NCBI GenBank assembly: GCA_946415705.1
Contig: CAMKTN010000003.1
Span: forward strand, 42,134 to 106,133
Direction: 5' to 3'
Origin: an uncultured Prevotellaceae bacterium
Lineage (GTDB): Bacteria; Bacteroidota; Bacteroidia; Bacteroidales; Bacteroidaceae
DNA: 64,000 nt
The notes below the pieces were generated by a model that was not told the origin of the DNA, made no database searches, and saw nothing but the letters and a program-made list of their open reading frames with translations. This document shows positions 17,129-25,645 of the stretch, piece after piece. The translations under genes and the position numbers were made by a program. How positions within the stretch are numbered: the stretch's first letter is position 1; each line of letters opens with the position of its first letter.

Positions 17129-19237
17129 ATGAGCAAACGATCATTTATCTTTTATTCTTTATTCTTTATCATCTCACTGTCTGCCTCTGCGCAGACAAAG
17201 CGCGTTCTCTCTCCCGACCGCCTCACCTATCTTGAGGTGACACTCGCCGACGGCCACTTGACCTATACGCCCGGCTATCGCCAGCTGGTGACGAAGGAAA
17301 AACAGGTCGTTGTGAAAGGTAAGAAGAGAGGCAAGAAAAGAGGCAAGAAAAGCAAGCGCACCGTGGTGAAGACAGACACGATCAACGTGCCCGTCCTTGA
17401 TGCCTCGCCCCTCGGCATCTGCACCAGCATTGGCGATTGGACGGAGGGCCTCACCTTCAAGGAGTTCTCCTACAAGGACGGCAACTTCGACAAACACTAT
17501 CAACTGCGTCAGGGCAAACAACGCGACATACACGCTGTGGGTTCGTTCTGCTCGCTCACCGTGGCCAATGCCGAGGGTCAGGAACTGATCGTCGAGTTCG
17601 TCGTCGAGAACAATAATATCGCCTTCCGCTACCGTATTCCGCAGCGCGGCGAGGCTGCCGTTGCCATCGTCAACAGCGAGACCACCGGCTTCGACCTCCC
17701 CGCCGGCGCCACCGCTTTCATTTGCCCGCAGAGCGACGCGATGGTGGGCTGGAAGCGCACAAAGCCCTCCTATGAGGAGTACTATATCTGGGATGAGCCC
17801 GCCACCACCCGCAGCCAGTACGGCCAAGGCTGGACATTCCCGTGTCTGTTCAAATCACAGCCCAAAAACGCTGAAAGCGTTTCTTGGCTGTTGATTAGCG
17901 AGACCGGCACTACCGGCGACTACTGCGGCTGCCATCTCAGCGACGCCACCCCTGGCGGTCTCATGACCATCGCCTTCCCCATGGAAGGTGAGAACAACGG
18001 CTTCGGCAGCACAGGTGCACAGATGGGACTCTCCAATACCAAAACATCGCCCAATGGCGGCAACGTCGGTGTCACCCCGTGGCGAACGCTCACTTTCGGC
18101 ACTACGCTGAAACCCATCGTGGAGACCACCATCACCTGGGATGTGGTGGAACCGCTCTATGAAGCCAGCACCGATTACCAAGGCTCGCGCAACACCTGGT
18201 CTTGGATTATCTGGCAGGACGCCAGCATCAACTATGACGACCAGGTCGCCTATATCGACCTTGCTGCCGCCCTCGGTTGGGAAGGCTGCCTCATCGATGG
18301 AGGCTGGTATGAGAACATCGAGTGCTACGGTATGGAGAAGCTCTTCGACTACTGCAAGGAGAAGGGTGTGCGGCCGTGGGTTTGGTACAACTCCAACGGC
18401 GGCTGGAACGATGCCCCGCAGTGTGCCCGTCAGTGCATGGATAACCCCATCCGCCGCAAGGCAGAGATGCGTTGGCTGCGCGACCACGGCGTCGCTGGCA
18501 TCAAGGTGGACTTCTTCGGTGGCGACAAGCAGGAGACGCTGCGCCTCTACGAGGCCATCCTCTCCGATGCCAACGACTACGGTCTGCAGGTTATCTTCCA
18601 CGGGTGCACGCTGCCGCGCGGCTGGGAACGGATGTACCCCAACTACTGCGGCTCGGAGGCTGTGCTGGCCTCGGAGAATCTCGTCTTCGGACAGGCTTTC
18701 TGCGATATGGAGGCACGCCACGCCTGCCTGCATCCCTTCGTCCGCAATGCTGTGGGCTCGATGGAGTATGGCGGCACTGTGCTCCAGAAGCGCCTGAACC
18801 GCGACAACAACGGCGGCACCGCGCGTCGCACCAGCGACATCTTCGAGCTCGCCACCGCCATTGCTTTCCAGTGCAGCGGGCAGAACTTCGCCCTCACACC
18901 CCGCAACCTCACCGAGCAGCCCGCCTTCGAGATTGATTTCATGAAGCAGGTGCCTACGACATGGGACGAGACCCGTTTCTTCGACGGCTATCCCGGCAAG
19001 TACATCATCCTTGCCCGCCGCCATGGCACCCGCTGGTACCTCGTGGCGATGAACGCCGAGTCCGAGGCCAAGACCATCACCCTCGACGCCAGCCACCTAT
19101 CCCTCTTCAACGCTAAACCCACGATCCTCTCCGACGGTGCAGACGGCCAGACGCCACGGAAGTCCACCGTCACGCCCGACAAGAAAGGACATTTTCAGTT
19201 GACCCTCCAGCCCCAGTGCGCGGCAATCATATTCTAA
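17129..19237 (+). CDS. GH97 glycoside hydrolase, probably retaining alpha-galactosidase type
   Basis: Secreted or periplasmic enzyme of 702 residues of the SusB-related family GH97. A signal peptide (ending SLSASAQ) precedes the GH97 N-terminal beta-super-sandwich, the barrel (TWSWIIWQDASINYDDQ, LGWEGCLIDGGWYENIE) and a C-terminal beta domain. Inverting SusB lacks a barrel aspartate that retaining GH97 enzymes use as nucleophile; D461 in GIKVDFFGG is in the right place, so alpha-galactosidase-type action is favoured, by inference. A very basic stretch of KKRGKKRGKKSK type (about residues 64-76) is unusual for the family and comes from an internal 15-nt repeat. The leader resembles that of the upstream PL11 gene; the two probably work together. 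Confidence 0.9.
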   Translation: MSKRSFIFYSLFFIISLSASAQTKRVLSPDRLTYLEVTLADGHLTYTPGYRQLVTKEKQVVVKGKKRGKKRGKKSKRTVVKTDTINVPVLDASPLGICTSIGDWTEGLTFKEFSYKDGNFDKHYQLRQGKQRDIHAVGSFCSLTVANAEGQELIVEFVVENNNIAFRYRIPQRGEAAVAIVNSETTGFDLPAGATAFICPQSDAMVGWKRTKPSYEEYYIWDEPATTRSQYGQGWTFPCLFKSQPKNAESVSWLLISETGTTGDYCGCHLSDATPGGLMTIAFPMEGENNGFGSTGAQMGLSNTKTSPNGGNVGVTPWRTLTFGTTLKPIVETTITWDVVEPLYEASTDYQGSRNTWSWIIWQDASINYDDQVAYIDLAAALGWEGCLIDGGWYENIECYGMEKLFDYCKEKGVRPWVWYNSNGGWNDAPQCARQCMDNPIRRKAEMRWLRDHGVAGIKVDFFGGDKQETLRLYEAILSDANDYGLQVIFHGCTLPRGWERMYPNYCGSEAVLASENLVFGQAFCDMEARHACLHPFVRNAVGSMEYGGTVLQKRLNRDNNGGTARRTSDIFELATAIAFQCSGQNFALTPRNLTEQPAFEIDFMKQVPTTWDETRFFDGYPGKYIILARRHGTRWYLVAMNAESEAKTITLDASHLSLFNAKPTILSDGADGQTPRKSTVTPDKKGHFQLTLQPQCAAIIF

Positions 19238-19273
19238 AAGGTTTAAAAAGTTCAAAAGTTCAAGAAGTTCAAG

Positions 19274-22030
19274 ATGCCAGTTCCCCTCCGTTTACGAGCC
19301 CTGTTTGCTCTCGTTGTCGCGCTGCTGTGCGTCGGCAACGTTCACGCCGAATCCCTCGACGAGGACGAGGCGCGCGATGCCGCCATCGCCTACTTCAGTC
19401 CTTCTGCCACAGACCATCGCTTGCGGGCGAAGGCGCGTCAACTCATCCTGCGCTCCAAGGGTCACGAGGCGGGTTACTACATCTTCGACCGCCCCGAGGG
19501 TGGTGTTGTATTCGTGGCAGATGACGACGCCATCGGTCGCACCGTGCTGGGCTATACCGAGCAAGGCAGCTACGACCCCGAGGCACTCCCCTTGGCCATG
19601 CAAGACTGGCTCCAGCAGATCACGGTGCTCATGACCGCCGTCCACGAAGGGAAAATCCATCAAACAGAAGTCATCCGACGTGCCGCGTCGAGGAAGATAC
19701 AGCTGCAGCTGCCCCTCTGGAACCAGGGTGAGCCCTACAACAGACTCTGTCCTATGTCGGGCGATCAGCGCTGCATCACAGGTTGCGTGGCCACGGCGAT
19801 GGCTGAGGTCATGAAATACTGGCAGTGGCCCAAGCACGGCTATGGCTACGTCTCCTATCATGATAATGGTTGCGGGCAGCAGCTAAGCCAGAACCTTGCC
19901 AACAATACGTATGACTGGAATAACATGTTGGATTCCTATCGTCAGGGCGGCTACAATGACACGCAGGCTACAGCCGTGGCTACGCTGATGCGTGACTGCG
20001 GCTACGCGGTGCATATGCACTACACGCCCCGTGAGAGCGCTGCGGGCGTGTCTGCCGCCACGATGCAGCGCTATTTCCACTATAGCCCTCTGGCCAAGGA
20101 CCGCTATTCGGGCAACTATTCCACGGACCAGTGGCACGACTACCTTCATGAGGATTTGGACGCAGGGCGCCCTGTGCTCTATAGCGGCCAAAGCACCAAG
20201 AGTGGCGAGGGTGGTCATGAGTTTGTCATCACCGGCTACGATGGTGACAACCTCTACTATGTCAACTGGGGTTGGGGCGGCAGCCAGAACGGTTGGTTCA
20301 CGCTCACCAATCTCCTGAACTACAACCGTGACCAGTGCATGATCAACCACTTGGAACCCGACTACAGCGAGCCTGTTCCCTTCAGCTACTCCATCAACGA
20401 GGAAGGAGTCCTAAAGATCAGCGGCAAGGGAGTGATGCCTGAAGAATATGCGATGGAGACGGCGCCCTGGAAGGAACTGTCTTCTGAGATCAAGAAGATT
20501 GTCATCGGTGAGGGCATCACGAGCATCGTGGATGATTTTGGAAACTTTTATGAGAACAATCGTAGCTACAATTTTGTGAACCTTGAGGAACTCGTATTGC
20601 CCGAGGGACTGCTGTACATAGGTCAGTATGCGTTTTCAGACACTTATCATCTCACTTCGGTGCAGATACCCTCTTCGGTGGGTTGTATGGATTATGCGTT
20701 CAGATGGAGCGCTCTCACTTCCCTGCACCTGCCCAAGAGCCTTGAAGAGTACACCGACTATCTGCCCGAATTACAAACGATCTCTGTTGACGAGGACAAC
20801 CCCAAGCTGACGGCGCTGGATAATATCCTCTACTCCAAGGACTGCCGCGTGATCTATCTGATTCCGCGAGGGATAGAGCGCATCACCATCGCGGAGACCA
20901 CAGAGGGCATTTTGGATGGTAACGTACTGGCTTACGGCAAGCCCATCCTCTCGAAAGCCTTGCGGGCGCCCACACTGCAGGACTATGTCTTAGAATATCC
21001 TCAATGGTATGTCTCTGACGCCGGCTACCTCTATATCCCCTATGAATCCACGGGCTATGACAGCTGGCGCAAGCTGCTGCCCGAAGGGTGGAAAGTCCTG
21101 ACCTATACGGATATCACGCGCATCCCCGATGACCCCAGCGTGCTGGAGCAGTACGCCTCCGAGCCCTTGGCCACGTGCTATCTCTATACGGGCGAGGAGA
21201 AGAGCGTCAACAACGTGGACGAGTGGGAGCAGCTGCTCACGGACTACCCCAATGCCGTGGCCGTTGTCAATCCCTTGCGCGAGCTGTGGGCTTATTTCAC
21301 ACGTAACATGCTCATCGCCGAGGCCGAGGGCGGCTACCGCTGTCCTTACTTCCGCCTGACAGACCTCACCAGTGACTACGCCACCACCGCCAAGGCACCC
21401 CAGACGGGCTTCGCGCCGCCCGTGGCGTTCACCATTGAGCACGGGTCCTATCTCCGTCGCCTCCGCGAGGGCTACAACACCGTCTGCATGCCCTTCGCCG
21501 TCAGTGAGGATGCCCTGCCGGACTACTGCCACATGTATGCTTTCAGCAGCTTCGACCGCGATAAACACGATGTCCTCTTCACGCGACAGACTACGACCGC
21601 AGCGGGACACCCCTGCTTCGTCACCAGCGAGACCAATGTCGCTTGGAGGGTTGATCTCTCCGGCACCGCCATCACCACGCTGCAACCTTCCACCGAGGAT
21701 GGCCACATTCGCGGCACCTTCGTCACCACCGATGCCTACCAGCGCATCGGCTACAATCCCCGTGTCAACGACAATATCTTCGCGCCGCTGGAGCAGTACC
21801 TGCACCCCTTCCGTGCCTGCTTCCTCATCGATGAGCCCGCGACAGCCCAGCCCCTGCGCCTGCGTCTCGTGGAAGATGCCGACGGCATCAAATTAATTGA
21901 GAATGGAAAATTGAAAATTGAAAATTTTTCAAATCTCAATGACGGCCTCTACACCATTGATGGCAAGCGGTTGGCGGCACCCAGGAAAGGGCAGCCCTTT
22001 ATCATGAACGGTAAAATTGTGATACGATGA
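19274..22030 (+). CDS. C10 (streptopain-like) cysteine peptidase with BspA-type LRR and C-terminal module
   Basis: 918 residues: signal peptide (ending GNVHAES), Spi/propeptide region, then the C10 catalytic domain with nucleophile C171 in CITGCVATAMAEVMKYW and H315 in GGHEFVITGYD, plus YYVNWGWGGSQNGWF, which includes the family's tryptophan-rich oxyanion region. After about residue 365 comes a BspA-type leucine-rich segment (IVIGEGITSI, LEELVLPEGLLYIGQYAF). The last 30 residues (DGLYTIDGKRL...PFIMNGKIVIR) resemble a type IX sorting module. Residues around ENGKLKIENFSN are encoded by an AT-rich repeat (21895-21930) inserted in frame just before that module. Predicted secreted or surface protease; substrate unknown. 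Confidence 0.88.
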   Translation: MPVPLRLRALFALVVALLCVGNVHAESLDEDEARDAAIAYFSPSATDHRLRAKARQLILRSKGHEAGYYIFDRPEGGVVFVADDDAIGRTVLGYTEQGSYDPEALPLAMQDWLQQITVLMTAVHEGKIHQTEVIRRAASRKIQLQLPLWNQGEPYNRLCPMSGDQRCITGCVATAMAEVMKYWQWPKHGYGYVSYHDNGCGQQLSQNLANNTYDWNNMLDSYRQGGYNDTQATAVATLMRDCGYAVHMHYTPRESAAGVSAATMQRYFHYSPLAKDRYSGNYSTDQWHDYLHEDLDAGRPVLYSGQSTKSGEGGHEFVITGYDGDNLYYVNWGWGGSQNGWFTLTNLLNYNRDQCMINHLEPDYSEPVPFSYSINEEGVLKISGKGVMPEEYAMETAPWKELSSEIKKIVIGEGITSIVDDFGNFYENNRSYNFVNLEELVLPEGLLYIGQYAFSDTYHLTSVQIPSSVGCMDYAFRWSALTSLHLPKSLEEYTDYLPELQTISVDEDNPKLTALDNILYSKDCRVIYLIPRGIERITIAETTEGILDGNVLAYGKPILSKALRAPTLQDYVLEYPQWYVSDAGYLYIPYESTGYDSWRKLLPEGWKVLTYTDITRIPDDPSVLEQYASEPLATCYLYTGEEKSVNNVDEWEQLLTDYPNAVAVVNPLRELWAYFTRNMLIAEAEGGYRCPYFRLTDLTSDYATTAKAPQTGFAPPVAFTIEHGSYLRRLREGYNTVCMPFAVSEDALPDYCHMYAFSSFDRDKHDVLFTRQTTTAAGHPCFVTSETNVAWRVDLSGTAITTLQPSTEDGHIRGTFVTTDAYQRIGYNPRVNDNIFAPLEQYLHPFRACFLIDEPATAQPLRLRLVEDADGIKLIENGKLKIENFSNLNDGLYTIDGKRLAAPRKGQPFIMNGKIVIR
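21895..21930. repeat. AT-rich 9-mer repeat inside C10 peptidase gene
   Basis: AATTGAGAATGG followed by AAAATTGA units, translated in frame as ENGKLKIEN. The same repeat normally lies in spacers. Confidence 0.75.
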
Positions 22031-22797
22031 AAAAGATAGTCCTCCTCATACTCCTCTCCACGTTCACCTGTGCGTTCACCATCGGCTGTGGCGGCGATGA
22101 GCCGGACACCACGCCGAAGTCCTCTTCCAGTGGCAGCCAGAGCGGAGGCGGCACCACCCCGACACCTTCCCCCGACGACCCCTATATCAATGAGTCGTCC
22201 ATCGAGTGCGACGTCCCTAATATGATCATCACCTTCCAGGGCACGCCCAACAAAGGCTTCATCGAAGTCCTCTTCCGCCAGCTCACCAACGGCAATGCGG
22301 AGCGCAGGCTGAACGTGTCGCGCGACAACACGAAGCAACTCTACTATGTCAAACTCACAAAGCTCACGGGCGGTTCCGAATACGCCTTCCATGTGCTGGC
22401 CTATAACCAGTACAATCAGGAGGTGTTCCGCTCCGCCGAGCGCCGCTTCACCCTCCCCAAGGAAGGGCCTCCCGCAGCCCCCACTCTTGCCGGCATACAG
22501 GTGTTTTCGCCTACGTCCCATGTCGCCACCGATGGCTATGCCACGGGCGGTTGCTTCACCACGGCGATGGAATACAGCACCGATGAGGGCGAGAACTGGA
22601 CGCCCGTTGCCGTGGCCGGTGCCATCCGCAACCTGCCTCCCGGCAAGGTACTCGTGCGCCTGACGGAAACCGCCACCTCCGAGGCCAGCCTCCCCGCCTT
22701 TTTCATTATCCCCAAGTACAAGAGCAATACCGACATCGACGGCGACGGCGGCACTTCCCCCGGCTTGCGGAGTCCGAGGAGAGAGGCGCAGAAATGA
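22027..22797 (+). CDS. Putative lipoprotein with Ser/Gly linker
   Basis: 256 residues starting by ATGA overlap with the C10 peptidase stop, so the two are probably coupled. A lipobox-type leader (TFTCAFTIGC) places the mature cysteine near residue 21-22, followed by a Ser/Gly/Thr-rich linker and beta-rich sequence resembling fibronectin type III repeats (GGSEYAFHVLAYNQYNQEVFRSAE). No catalytic motif is visible. Location next to a secreted peptidase suggests a surface protein or inhibitor/propeptide partner; this is a guess. Confidence 0.7.
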   Translation: MKKIVLLILLSTFTCAFTIGCGGDEPDTTPKSSSSGSQSGGGTTPTPSPDDPYINESSIECDVPNMIITFQGTPNKGFIEVLFRQLTNGNAERRLNVSRDNTKQLYYVKLTKLTGGSEYAFHVLAYNQYNQEVFRSAERRFTLPKEGPPAAPTLAGIQVFSPTSHVATDGYATGGCFTTAMEYSTDEGENWTPVAVAGAIRNLPPGKVLVRLTETATSEASLPAFFIIPKYKSNTDIDGDGGTSPGLRSPRREAQK

Positions 22798-22833
22798 AAA
22801 AATAGGAGGTGAGCCAACTTTTTTCGGAAAAGA

Positions 22834-22866
22834 TTTGGTCACATCACAGAAAAGCACTACTTTTGC
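22834..22866 (+). promoter_or_regulatory. Full Bacteroidetes promoter for tRNA/SRP RNA cluster
   Basis: TTTG at 22834-22837 and TACTTTTGC at 22858-22866 are separated by 20 bp, the canonical arrangement. The tRNA-Ser starts 28 bp later. Confidence 0.8.
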
Positions 22867-22893
22867 ACCCGCAAAACTCAGACAGCACACTTC

Positions 22894-22981
22894 GGAGAGA
22901 TGCTCGAGTGGCTGAAGAGGCACGCCTGGAAAGCGTGTATACGTCAAAAGCGTATCCCGGGTTCGAATCCCGGTCTCTCCG
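22894..22981 (+). tRNA. tRNA-Ser(GGA)
   Basis: 88-nt class II tRNA: acceptor GGAGAGA/TCTCTCC, D-arm GCTCGAGTGGCTGAAGAGGC, anticodon loop CTGGAAA with anticodon GGA, an extra arm (ATACGTCAAAAGCGTAT) and the T-arm CGGGTTCGAATCCCG. Discriminator G; CCA is not encoded. Confidence 0.95.
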
Positions 22982-23021
22982 CTGACAGCGTGCCTTAGAG
23001 TGAAGCGCTACGTACAGCAGA

Positions 23022-23122
23022 CATGGGAAAGTCCTGTACGGCCAGCTCCCTTCGAATCCCCCAGGGCTTGACCGCAGCAAGGGTAGTTGGTTGTAGCGGC
23101 GCGATGCAGATCGCTTTCCCAC
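23022..23122 (+). ncRNA. ffs: Probable signal recognition particle RNA (small, 4.5S-type)
   Basis: A roughly 100-nt stretch between two tRNA genes folds back on itself: GGGAAAG near 23026 pairs with CTTTCCC at 23114-23120, closing a long hairpin. The apical part CCCCCAGGGCTTGACCGCAG then CAAGGGTAG has the shape of SRP domain IV (an AGG/AGCA-type internal loop beneath a tetraloop-like cap). The cap TTGA differs from the common GGAA, so identification rests on the whole fold and position. It would act with Ffh in membrane targeting. Confidence 0.65.
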
Positions 23123-23124
23123 CC

Positions 23125-23198
23125 GCCTCTTTAGCTCAGTTGGCCAGAGCACGTGATTTGTAATCTCGGGGTCGTTGGTTCGAATCCGACAAGAGGCT
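23125..23198 (+). tRNA. tRNA-Thr(TGT)
   Basis: 74-nt cloverleaf: acceptor GCCTCTT/AAGAGGC, D-arm AGCTCAGTTGGCCAGAGC, anticodon stem-loop TGATTTGTAATCT with anticodon TGT, T-arm TTGGTTCGAATCCGA. It begins immediately after the SRP RNA, so processing from a common transcript is likely. Confidence 0.93.
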
Positions 23199-23205
23199 CA
23201 CAAAA

Positions 23206-23240
23206 AAAGGCAACCTTCCGCAGGTTGCCTTTCTTATTTT
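23206..23240 (+). terminator. Intrinsic terminator of the tRNA cluster
   Basis: Stem AAGGCAACCT / AGGTTGCCTT with a TCCGC loop, followed by TCTTATTTT; A-rich on the other side, so it may also serve the opposing CstA gene. Confidence 0.85.
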
Positions 23241-23289
23241 GAACTCCTTGCGCTCGGCTCTGCCGCTTCGCTCTGCGAAGAACTTCTTA

Positions 23290-23345
23290 CCCCCCCCTAG
23301 TTTGCGGGGCTCTCCTCCCCTTTTGGGGGGAGCTGGGAGAGGGGC
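23290..23345. repeat. GC palindrome at the 3' end of the CstA gene
   Basis: CTCCTCCCCTTTTGGGGGGAG with a second inverted part (GCGGGGCTC / GAGAGGGGCTCC). It supplies the last 15 or so CstA codons and the stop. Confidence 0.75.
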
Positions 23346-24859
23346 TCCTTCTTAAACGTCCTACTGAATCTCAGGAACCAGATGGCAAGGCAGATGGCGA
23401 GGACGATGCCGGCGATGAGTGAGGGGGTATGGGGCAGACTGAAGCCTTCGGGGGCCGCCAGGATGTAGCTGGTGACGACGACGGTCATAAACACGGCGGG
23501 CAGGAAGGCAATCCATGCGTTGCGACCGTGGCGGTGGAGCCACACGGCAGCCGTCCACAGGAAGCAGGTGGCCAGCGTCTGGTTCGTCCATGCGAAATAG
23601 CGCCACAGGACGTCGAAATCCACGAAGACGAGGGCTGCAGAGATGGCGAAGAGGGGCAACGCCAGCAGCAGACGGTTGGCAATCTTCTTCTGGTTCAGGT
23701 GCAGGAAGTCAGCCACGATGAGGCGGGCAGAGCGGTAGGCGGTGTCGCCGCTGGTGATGGGGGCTGCCACGACGCCGAGAACGGCCAGCAGCGCTCCGAT
23801 GCGACCCATCCATGTCCGGCAGATGAGGTTCACGAGGAAGGCTGGGTTAGTGCTTCCGCCGGCGTTGAGGAGGGCGTTGAGGGCGTGGAAAGGCTCGCGG
23901 AGCGGGCCGGGAGCGCCGTGCTGTCCGCCAGCGATGATCTCAGCCGAGAGGTTGGGCACCGCAGCCCCTGCGGCGAACTTGATGGCGGCAGCAGCCCAAA
24001 TCATGGCCACGATGCCCTCGGTGATCATGGCACCGTAGAAGACAAGGCGTCCGCGGCGCTCGTTCTGGATACAGCGCGACATGAGCGGCGACTGTGTGGC
24101 ATGGAAACCGCTGATGGCACCGCAGGCGATGGTGATGCAGAGGAAGGGGAAGATGGGGAGCCCCTTGGGGTGGTGGCTGGTGAAGGGGTGATTCGTGATC
24201 TCTGGCATCCAACCATTCTGGGTGAAGAGACCTATGCCCACGCCCACGGCCATGATCAGCAGTGCTGCGCCGAAGATGGGGTAGAGGCGGCCGATGAGGG
24301 TGTCAATGGGCAGCAGCGTGGCCAGCACACAGTAGAGGAACACCAGCCCGATCCATATCCATTTCCAGGTGGCATTGTCAAGGCTCCAGGCTCCGGAGGT
24401 CATCGCGGCCAGCAAGCCTGCGGCGGTGGTTACGAAGACGGTGCCCACGAGCACGAGCAGTACGAGGCTGAGCACGCGCATACCCAGTCGAGCTGTGCCG
24501 CCCAGCTCATTGCCGACCATCTCCGGCAGCGAGGCACCGTCCTGACGCAGTGAGATCATGCCGCAGAGGTAGTCGTGGACAGCGCCCATGAAGATGCAGC
24601 CGAAGACAATCCACAGGTACGCGGCAGGACCGAAGAGAATGCCCATGATGGCACCGAAGATGGGGCCCGTGCCGGCGATGTTCAGGAATTGGATGAGATA
24701 GACGCGCCATGTGGGCATCGGGATGTAATCGACGCCGTCTTTCAGGCGGTAGGCGGGTGTCTCGCGCGCAGCTTCGATGCCGAAGGTGCGCTCCACGAAG
24801 GTTCCGTAAAGGAAAAAGCCCAGGATGAGGGCGATGATGGCGATGATGAAGGTGTACAT
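23297..24859 (-). CDS. CstA family transporter (carbon starvation protein)
   Basis: 520-residue inner-membrane protein with many hydrophobic segments. The CstA core is clear: RVYLIQFLNIAGTGPIFGAI, GAVHDYLCGMISLRQDGASLP and GFHATQSPLMSRCI. The family imports pyruvate or peptides; which one applies here is not visible. The C-terminus (LSQLPPKGEESPAN) is encoded by a GC palindrome at about 23297-23345 and is not part of the conserved protein. A TAATTTTGC promoter lies at 24929-24937; the leader carries five GTTTCAA tandem repeats (24874-24903). Confidence 0.9.
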   Translation of the reverse strand: MYTFIIAIIALILGFFLYGTFVERTFGIEAARETPAYRLKDGVDYIPMPTWRVYLIQFLNIAGTGPIFGAIMGILFGPAAYLWIVFGCIFMGAVHDYLCGMISLRQDGASLPEMVGNELGGTARLGMRVLSLVLLVLVGTVFVTTAAGLLAAMTSGAWSLDNATWKWIWIGLVFLYCVLATLLPIDTLIGRLYPIFGAALLIMAVGVGIGLFTQNGWMPEITNHPFTSHHPKGLPIFPFLCITIACGAISGFHATQSPLMSRCIQNERRGRLVFYGAMITEGIVAMIWAAAAIKFAAGAAVPNLSAEIIAGGQHGAPGPLREPFHALNALLNAGGSTNPAFLVNLICRTWMGRIGALLAVLGVVAAPITSGDTAYRSARLIVADFLHLNQKKIANRLLLALPLFAISAALVFVDFDVLWRYFAWTNQTLATCFLWTAAVWLHRHGRNAWIAFLPAVFMTVVVTSYILAAPEGFSLPHTPSLIAGIVLAICLAIWFLRFSRTFKKEPLSQLPPKGEESPAN

Positions 24860-24873
24860 TATTTTAGCTTAAT

Positions 24874-24903
24874 GTTTCAAGTTTCAAGTTTCAAGTTTCA
24901 AGT
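24874..24903. repeat. GTTTCAA tandem repeat
   Basis: Four exact 7-mer copies plus a partial fifth, located between CstA and its promoter. Confidence 0.85.
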
Positions 24904-24928
24904 TGCGGACTTATAGAATAAAAACGGC

Positions 24929-24937
24929 GCAAAATTA
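24929..24937 (-). promoter_or_regulatory. Bacteroidetes -7 element for CstA gene
   Basis: Reads TAATTTTGC on the minus strand, 70 bp upstream of the CstA start and divergent from the FKBP promoter. Confidence 0.65.
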
Positions 24938-25001
24938 CAGGAAAGAGAGGTCAAAAGCAAATTAATGGGGTGTTTTGTGTGAAAAGATGAAGAAAAAGCC
25001 G

Positions 25002-25010
25002 TAACTTTGC
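25002..25010 (+). promoter_or_regulatory. Bacteroidetes -7 element for FKBP gene
   Basis: TAACTTTGC, 19 bp before the ATG at 25029, so a short leader. Confidence 0.7.
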
Positions 25011-25028
25011 CCGCAATAAATCACGATT

Positions 25029-25604
25029 ATGGAACAGAATAGATATATTAAGGTGGCTTATCGTATGCTTACGAGCTCTGCCGCCAGTCACAAACTACTG
25101 TATGAAACGCCCGGCGGCAATCCCATCGCTTTTGTCACGGGCATGGGTCTGATGGTTACCGGCTTCGAGGAACATCTTGTCCAGCTCTCTGCCGGCGATG
25201 AGTTCGACTTCACATTGCAGCCCGCTGAGGCTTTCGGCGAGCGCGACGAGTCGCTGGTGCACGGCGTGGCGCGCAAGATTTTCGAGATCAACGGAAAGTT
25301 CGACAGCGAGAACATCTTCCCCGGTGCTGAGGTGCCGCTGATGGACAGCGAGGGCAACCATTTCATGGGAACCATCGTGAAGGTCGGCGACACAGAGGTG
25401 ACGGTGGACCTCAACAGCCCGCTGGCAGGTAAGGTGCTGCAGTTCACGGGCACCGTGTATGAGAATCGCGAGGCCACGCTTCAGGAGATGGAGCAGACGG
25501 CGAAGATTCTCAGTGGCGAGGCCGGCTGTGGCGGTTGCGGCAGCTGCGGCGGAGGCGGCTGTGGCAGCTGTGGCGACGGCAACGGTTGCGGCGGCTGTAA
25601 ATAA
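25029..25604 (+). CDS. SlyD-type FKBP peptidyl-prolyl isomerase with Cys/Gly-rich tail
   Basis: 191-residue cytoplasmic prolyl isomerase and chaperone. The FKBP domain with inserted flap is visible ([57 protein letters not shown]). The last 26 residues are a metal-binding-type tail with nine cysteines spaced [10 protein letters not shown] and no histidines, unlike the His-rich tail of E. coli SlyD. Nickel or zinc storage is inferred from that family. aroC begins 41 bp downstream on the same strand. Confidence 0.9.
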   Translation: MEQNRYIKVAYRMLTSSAASHKLLYETPGGNPIAFVTGMGLMVTGFEEHLVQLSAGDEFDFTLQPAEAFGERDESLVHGVARKIFEINGKFDSENIFPGAEVPLMDSEGNHFMGTIVKVGDTEVTVDLNSPLAGKVLQFTGTVYENREATLQEMEQTAKILSGEAGCGGCGSCGGGGCGSCGDGNGCGGCK

Positions 25605-25645
25605 CCCTCATCCCTCATTCCTCAACCTTCATCCCCTTAGCCCTC

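Noticed and set aside
24874..24903. GTTTCAA tandem copies as a regulator-binding iteron array or origin
   Set aside because: No rep or dnaA gene, and similar low-complexity repeats occur in many spacers.
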